DNA of 34,769 nucleotides, taken from PHAA01 sp964494735. Lineage in GTDB: Bacteria > Bacillota > Syntrophomonadia > Syntrophomonadales > Syntrophomonadaceae. The translations under genes and the position numbers were made by a program. The notes under the pieces are model-generated. The model searched no databases and was not told where the DNA came from. It saw only the letters and a list, made by a program, of their open reading frames with translations. Below, one piece after another: positions 31,620 through 34,769 of the stretch. The stretch is from positions 1 through 34,769 of the forward strand of contig CAZBSD010000025.1 of NCBI GenBank assembly GCA_964494735.1, written 5' to 3'. Position 1 is the stretch's first letter, and every line of letters begins with the position of its first letter.

Positions 31620-32384
31620 ATGAATAAGACAATGCGATGGTTGGCGGCTTTGGCGGTGATGATGGTCATGGTATTGATGCCACTGCCGGTCCAGGCTGCC
31701 GATGGGGACGGCGACGGTTCAGGAGGGGGGCAGAACAATCCTCTGGTGATCGAGAGTTCGACCCCGGCGGATGGGGCTGCCGGGGTATCCAACCTGGAAT
31801 ACATCAAGCTGGTATTTAGCAAGAATGTAGTCTATATGACGGTGCGGGACAAGAACATGCAGGGTTTCTCGCTATGGTCGGGATCAGAGCGCATCCCGGC
31901 GGATGTTATAATGGCTGATGATCAGGTAGAGCGGGAGAAGCGCAACGATGTGCTGGTCAAGCCCCGGCAGCCTCTGAAGGCGGGCGCCACATATCGGGTG
32001 GAGATAGCTCCCGAGGTACAGTCCAAGAGCGGGGTGACCTTGGGCAAGAAAGCCACCATCACTTTCACTATGGCCGGAGGGACGAAAGCCCCAGCGACAG
32101 GGACACCTGAAAAAGGGCAACCAACAACATCGGGCACCATAACCGGCAACCAGACCAATGCCGGATCAGTCCAACCGGCTGATGCCCCCAATCCAGACCC
32201 AGCGGGGACAGTTGCCGGCAGTCCCACTGACACGACTACAACCACACCGGCCGTCGCCGATCCCCAGCCGGAAGCAAACAGCCCGGCGGGCTCCAACAGT
32301 AATACCTGGCTGTGGATAGCCCTGGGGGCTGCGGTCCTGGCCACGGTTGCGGTGGTATTGGGCCGGATGAGGACCAAAAACTAG
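31620..32384 (+). CDS. Secreted Ig-like (Big_5) protein with C-terminal membrane anchor
   Basis: A 254-aa exported protein. Signal peptide residues 1-26 end PLPVQA; an acidic Gly/Asp linker follows. Residues about 42-150 form a Big_5-type Ig-like domain, typified by SSTPADGAAGVSNLEYIKLVFSKNV and the ending KKATITFTM. A Thr/Pro-rich spacer (150-225) leads to a C-terminal membrane helix (about 230-247) with a basic tail, so the domain is held outside the cell. ATG 31620 has GGGAGG (31608-31613) upstream. Being first in a metal-chelate importer operon, it may capture or present the ligand, or anchor the binding protein; this is inference. Confidence 0.85.
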   Translation: MNKTMRWLAALAVMMVMVLMPLPVQAADGDGDGSGGGQNNPLVIESSTPADGAAGVSNLEYIKLVFSKNVVYMTVRDKNMQGFSLWSGSERIPADVIMADDQVEREKRNDVLVKPRQPLKAGATYRVEIAPEVQSKSGVTLGKKATITFTMAGGTKAPATGTPEKGQPTTSGTITGNQTNAGSVQPADAPNPDPAGTVAGSPTDTTTTTPAVADPQPEANSPAGSNSNTWLWIALGAAVLATVAVVLGRMRTKN

Positions 32385-32391
32385 AAGGTCG

Positions 32392-32410
32392 CGGGAGCCG
32401 CTCCCGTTTT
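32392..32410 (+). terminator. Short terminator-like hairpin before the permease
   Basis: CGGGAG (32392-32397) and CTCCCG (32401-32406) with a 3-base loop are followed by TTTT (32407-32410), four bases before the permease start. It could attenuate read-through or cover the permease ribosome binding region. Confidence 0.55.
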
Positions 32411-32413
32411 GAG

Positions 32414-33427
32414 GTGGGTACTACGAAGAGAATTCCTTTAGGGTTGATTTTTATACTGGCGCCTTTTCTGGTAATTTTGTTTTCCCTGTCGATAGGTCGA
32501 TATCCGATTGATGCCGCTACCGTCGTACAGGTGATATGGTGCAAATTGACGCTGCAGCCCTGCCCGGTGGACCAGATATACCAGACGGTGGTCTGGGACA
32601 TAAGGTTGCCGCGCGCCATCTTGGGGGCTATGGTGGGGGGATGCCTGGCCATAAGCGGGGCTTCCTTCCAGGGGCTGTTCCGCAATCCCCTGGTCAACGC
32701 CGGCCTCCTGGGGGTGAGTTCCGGGGCTGGATTCGGGGCTTCGGTAGCTATAATCATGTTTGACAATGTCCTGATAACCTATACTCTGGCCTTTGGTTGC
32801 GGTATGCTGGCGGTGCTGCTCAGCTACTTGATAGCCCGGGTTTATAAGGCCACTCCCACCATCATGCTGGTGCTGGGCGGGGTCATCGTATCGTCAGTAT
32901 TCTCAGCCCTGATCTCGCTGCTGAAATACCTGGCCGACCCCACCGACCAGTTACCGGCTATCGTCTTTTGGCTGATGGGGAGTTTGGCCAATGCCCGCTT
33001 CAGCGACATATTGATGGCGGGCTTGCCGATGCTGATCGGCATCTCCGGCCTGTTGTTGCTGCGCTGGCGGATAAACGTACTGTCGATGGGGGACCGCGAA
33101 GCACATACCCTGGGCATCAACACCACCATCAACAAAGGCATCATAATCGCCTGTGCCTCCCTGGCCACGGCCGGAGCGGTCTGTGTGAGCGGCATCATCG
33201 GCTGGGTGGGCCTGGTCATACCCCATATCGGACGTATGCTGGTGGGCAACGATAATAAGGTTCTGATCCCGGTCAGCCTGTCTCTGGGGGCGGTTTTTCT
33301 GGTGGCGGTCGACGACATCAGCCGGATATTGACCGGCGGCGAGATACCCCTGGGGATCCTGACCGCGTTGATAGGGGGGCCTTTCTTCGTCTACCTGCTG
33401 AAAAAAACCAAAGGGGGTGGGTGGTGA
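32414..33427 (+). CDS. FecCD-family ABC transporter permease
   Basis: Membrane subunit of an importer for iron-siderophore, heme or cobalamin-type ligands. The 337-aa protein has about ten helices and the family segments RLPRAILGAMVGGCLAISGASFQ, RNPLVNAGLLGVSSGAG, and the ATPase-contact region GIIGWVGLVIPHIGRMLVGND. The start is uncertain: GTG 32414 (MGTTKRIPLG) follows a hairpin and lacks a good ribosome binding site; the TTG (Leu) about 10 codons later is an alternative. The frame extends to 32312 inside the previous gene. Its TGA overlaps the next gene's ATG by one base (TGATG). Confidence 0.92.
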   Translation: MGTTKRIPLGLIFILAPFLVILFSLSIGRYPIDAATVVQVIWCKLTLQPCPVDQIYQTVVWDIRLPRAILGAMVGGCLAISGASFQGLFRNPLVNAGLLGVSSGAGFGASVAIIMFDNVLITYTLAFGCGMLAVLLSYLIARVYKATPTIMLVLGGVIVSSVFSALISLLKYLADPTDQLPAIVFWLMGSLANARFSDILMAGLPMLIGISGLLLLRWRINVLSMGDREAHTLGINTTINKGIIIACASLATAGAVCVSGIIGWVGLVIPHIGRMLVGNDNKVLIPVSLSLGAVFLVAVDDISRILTGGEIPLGILTALIGGPFFVYLLKKTKGGGW

Positions 33428-34245
33428 TGAAATATTTGTTGGAGGTTCAGGAACTGGGTTTCAAATACTCCGCCACCCCGATCTTAGAAAATATCAGCTT
33501 GAATATAGAAGCGGGCGAGGTGTTCTGCCTGCTGGGACCCAACGGCTGCGGCAAGACCACCCTGCTGGACTGTATCCTGGGATGGCTCAAGCCCTGCTCG
33601 GGACGGATTCTGCTTAACGGCGAAGATTTGGCGGCTATGGGAGCCCGGCAGGTGGCTCACCAGGTGGCATATGTACCCCAGCTGCATGAAAAGACTTTTC
33701 CCTACCTGGTCAAGGATATAGTCCTGATGGGGAGGGCCTCCTACCTGGGAGCGTTCGCGGCGCCATCGGAGGATGATATCTGCATTGCGGCTCAAGCCCT
33801 GGAGACGGTGGGGATGAGCGCATTCAAGGATCGGCCCTACACCCAGCTGAGCGGCGGCGAAGGTCAGCTGGTCATGGTAGCCCGGGCCCTGGCCCAGAAC
33901 ACCCGGCTGATAATTATGGATGAACCGACTGCCCACCTGGACTACCACCATGAACTGATAATTATGGAGACCATCGTCAAACTGGTCCGGGAAAAAGGGA
34001 TATCGGTGCTGATGGCCACTCATAATCCCAATCATGCTTTCTACCTGCAGAAGAATGGTATCAAAACCCGGGTGGCCATGCTCAAGAACAGCCATATTTT
34101 CAGTCTCGGTTCTTCAGCTGAGGTATTGTCGGAATATAAGCTGGGTGACCTGTATGGGATTGTCGCCCGCATCGTCGATTGTGTGCTGGAGGACGGCGGG
34201 AATCTCAAGCAGGTGGTTCCGGTCAGTACTCTCAAATCCAGGTAA
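33427..34245 (+). CDS. FecE/BtuD-type ABC transporter ATP-binding protein
   Basis: ATPase subunit for the FecCD-type permease. The 272-aa protein has Walker A GPNGCGKTT (37-45), the Q-loop Gln85 in AYVPQ, signature LSGGEGQLVMVARAL (141-155), Walker B LIIMDEPTAHLD (161-172) and the switch His in ATHNPNHA. About 40 extra residues follow the nucleotide-binding core. ATG 33427 is chosen, with GGGGGTGG (33412-33419) 7 bases before it, although GTG 33421 and GTG 33424 are in frame. It overlaps the permease stop and precedes the binding-protein gene by 15 bases. Confidence 0.94.
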   Translation: MKYLLEVQELGFKYSATPILENISLNIEAGEVFCLLGPNGCGKTTLLDCILGWLKPCSGRILLNGEDLAAMGARQVAHQVAYVPQLHEKTFPYLVKDIVLMGRASYLGAFAAPSEDDICIAAQALETVGMSAFKDRPYTQLSGGEGQLVMVARALAQNTRLIIMDEPTAHLDYHHELIIMETIVKLVREKGISVLMATHNPNHAFYLQKNGIKTRVAMLKNSHIFSLGSSAEVLSEYKLGDLYGIVARIVDCVLEDGGNLKQVVPVSTLKSR

Positions 34246-34260
34246 GTAACATTGGCGGGA

Positions 34261-34769
34261 GTGATTCATATAATTAGAAGATATCAGAAATTGTACTCCA
34301 ACTGGCCGGCCCTGCTGATTCTGATAACCATCCTGGCGGTGAGTGCCGCCGGATGCAGCGGTGCCCAAAACGATCCCGGTGGCGGCGCTAATAAGGCCAC
34401 CAGGACCATCACCGATACTTTTGGCCGCCAGGTGGAAGTGCCGCTGGATCCGCAGCGGATCGCGGTCACCTGCCCGGAAGCAGGCTACGCGCTGGCCTTG
34501 TATGGCAAAGGGGATAGGATAGTTTCCACCACCGACGGTATGCAGCGGGACGTACTGCTGACCGAGATGTATCCTCATCTCAAGGGGTTGCCGGTCCCCA
34601 AAAAGGGCGGCGCCATCAACATCGAGGAATTGATCCGGATCAAGGCCGACCTGATATTTGTCAAGGATGAGACCATCAACAACGAGGCTGAGATGGATAA
34701 ACTGCGCCTGGCCCAGGTCCCGGTGGTCGGCATCCAGTTCGTCAGCATCGCCGAACAGCAGACGGCAAT
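34261..34769 (+). CDS. FecB/BtuF-type ABC substrate-binding lipoprotein (partial)
   Basis: The frame is open to the end of the window, so the C-terminus is missing; 169 residues are visible. A hydrophobic signal ends in lipobox AAGC (Cys32), followed by a Gly/Ala linker and a Peripla_BP_2 domain start, TITDTFGRQVEVPLDPQRIAV, with NIEELIRIKADLIFV later. This class binds siderophores, heme or corrinoids for the permease and ATPase just upstream. GTG 34261 gives a normal lipoprotein signal but its ribosome binding site is unclear; TTG 34291 is an alternative. Confidence 0.92.
   Translation, partial: MIHIIRRYQKLYSNWPALLILITILAVSAAGCSGAQNDPGGGANKATRTITDTFGRQVEVPLDPQRIAVTCPEAGYALALYGKGDRIVSTTDGMQRDVLLTEMYPHLKGLPVPKKGGAINIEELIRIKADLIFVKDETINNEAEMDKLRLAQVPVVGIQFVSIAEQQTA

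Noticed and set aside
1..34769. tRNA or rRNA genes, CRISPR arrays, prophage
   Set aside because: No tRNA-like cloverleaf, rRNA segment, regularly spaced repeat array or phage structural gene was seen on reading both strands.

Overview
The window reads as chromosome of an anaerobic, spore-forming Firmicute of the class Clostridia (Peptococcaceae/Syntrophomonadaceae-like), moderately GC-rich by eye. The grounds are the cdaA-cdaR-glmM-glmS order with a glmS ribozyme, a SpoIID/LytB-type protein, a PAS-PAS sporulation-type histidine kinase, several clostridial-type 2[4Fe-4S] proteins, a YgzD-like XRE regulator, strong AGGAGG ribosome binding sites and frequent TTG/GTG starts. Species cannot be named from sequence alone.

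Layout. 1-4941: branched-chain amino acid ABC importer (livJ, livH, livM, livG, with no livF) running into an EamA/DMT exporter. 4964-5962 (minus): SpoIID-like lipoprotein. 6043-7666: trmL, a minus-strand ferredoxin with a consensus promoter, and thiN. 7985-13547: c-di-AMP and cell-wall precursor cluster cdaA, cdaR, glmM, glmS ribozyme, glmS, terminator. 13596-17221: hotdog thioesterase, minus-strand zinc metallopeptidase, alpha/beta hydrolase, a 770-base gene-poor gap with a long hairpin, and YjbQ. 17550-20297: redox group (QueG-like Fe-S protein, EFR1-type flavodoxin/ferredoxin, MBL-fold protein). 20502-22147: small XRE regulator with a palindromic operator, a broken partner gene, and a CDF metal transporter. 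22400-24612: IS110-family element with structured flanks and two tiny coupled ORFs. 24952-28318: tightly overlapping three-gene cassette of MoxR ATPase, an unrecognised protein, and a DUF2201 metalloprotease-like/VWA protein. 28477-31098: orphan sensor kinase and a second MBL-fold protein. 31316-34769: structured leader with a terminator, a secreted Ig-like protein, and a FecCD-type iron/cobalamin/heme importer (permease, ATPase, start of the binding protein, cut by the window end).

How the parts work together. The cdaA-glmS block couples c-di-AMP synthesis to UDP-GlcNAc precursor supply. Its ribozyme, activated by glucosamine-6-phosphate, begins at the first base after the glmM stop codon, so cleavage would cut the message exactly at the end of glmM. 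The MoxR/unknown/VWA cassette looks like a chaperone-plus-metal-site maturation or remodelling system whose middle protein I cannot assign, and is the best candidate for something undescribed. The last operon is a metal-chelate importer with an unusual surface Ig-like protein, probably controlled by transcription attenuation in its leader.
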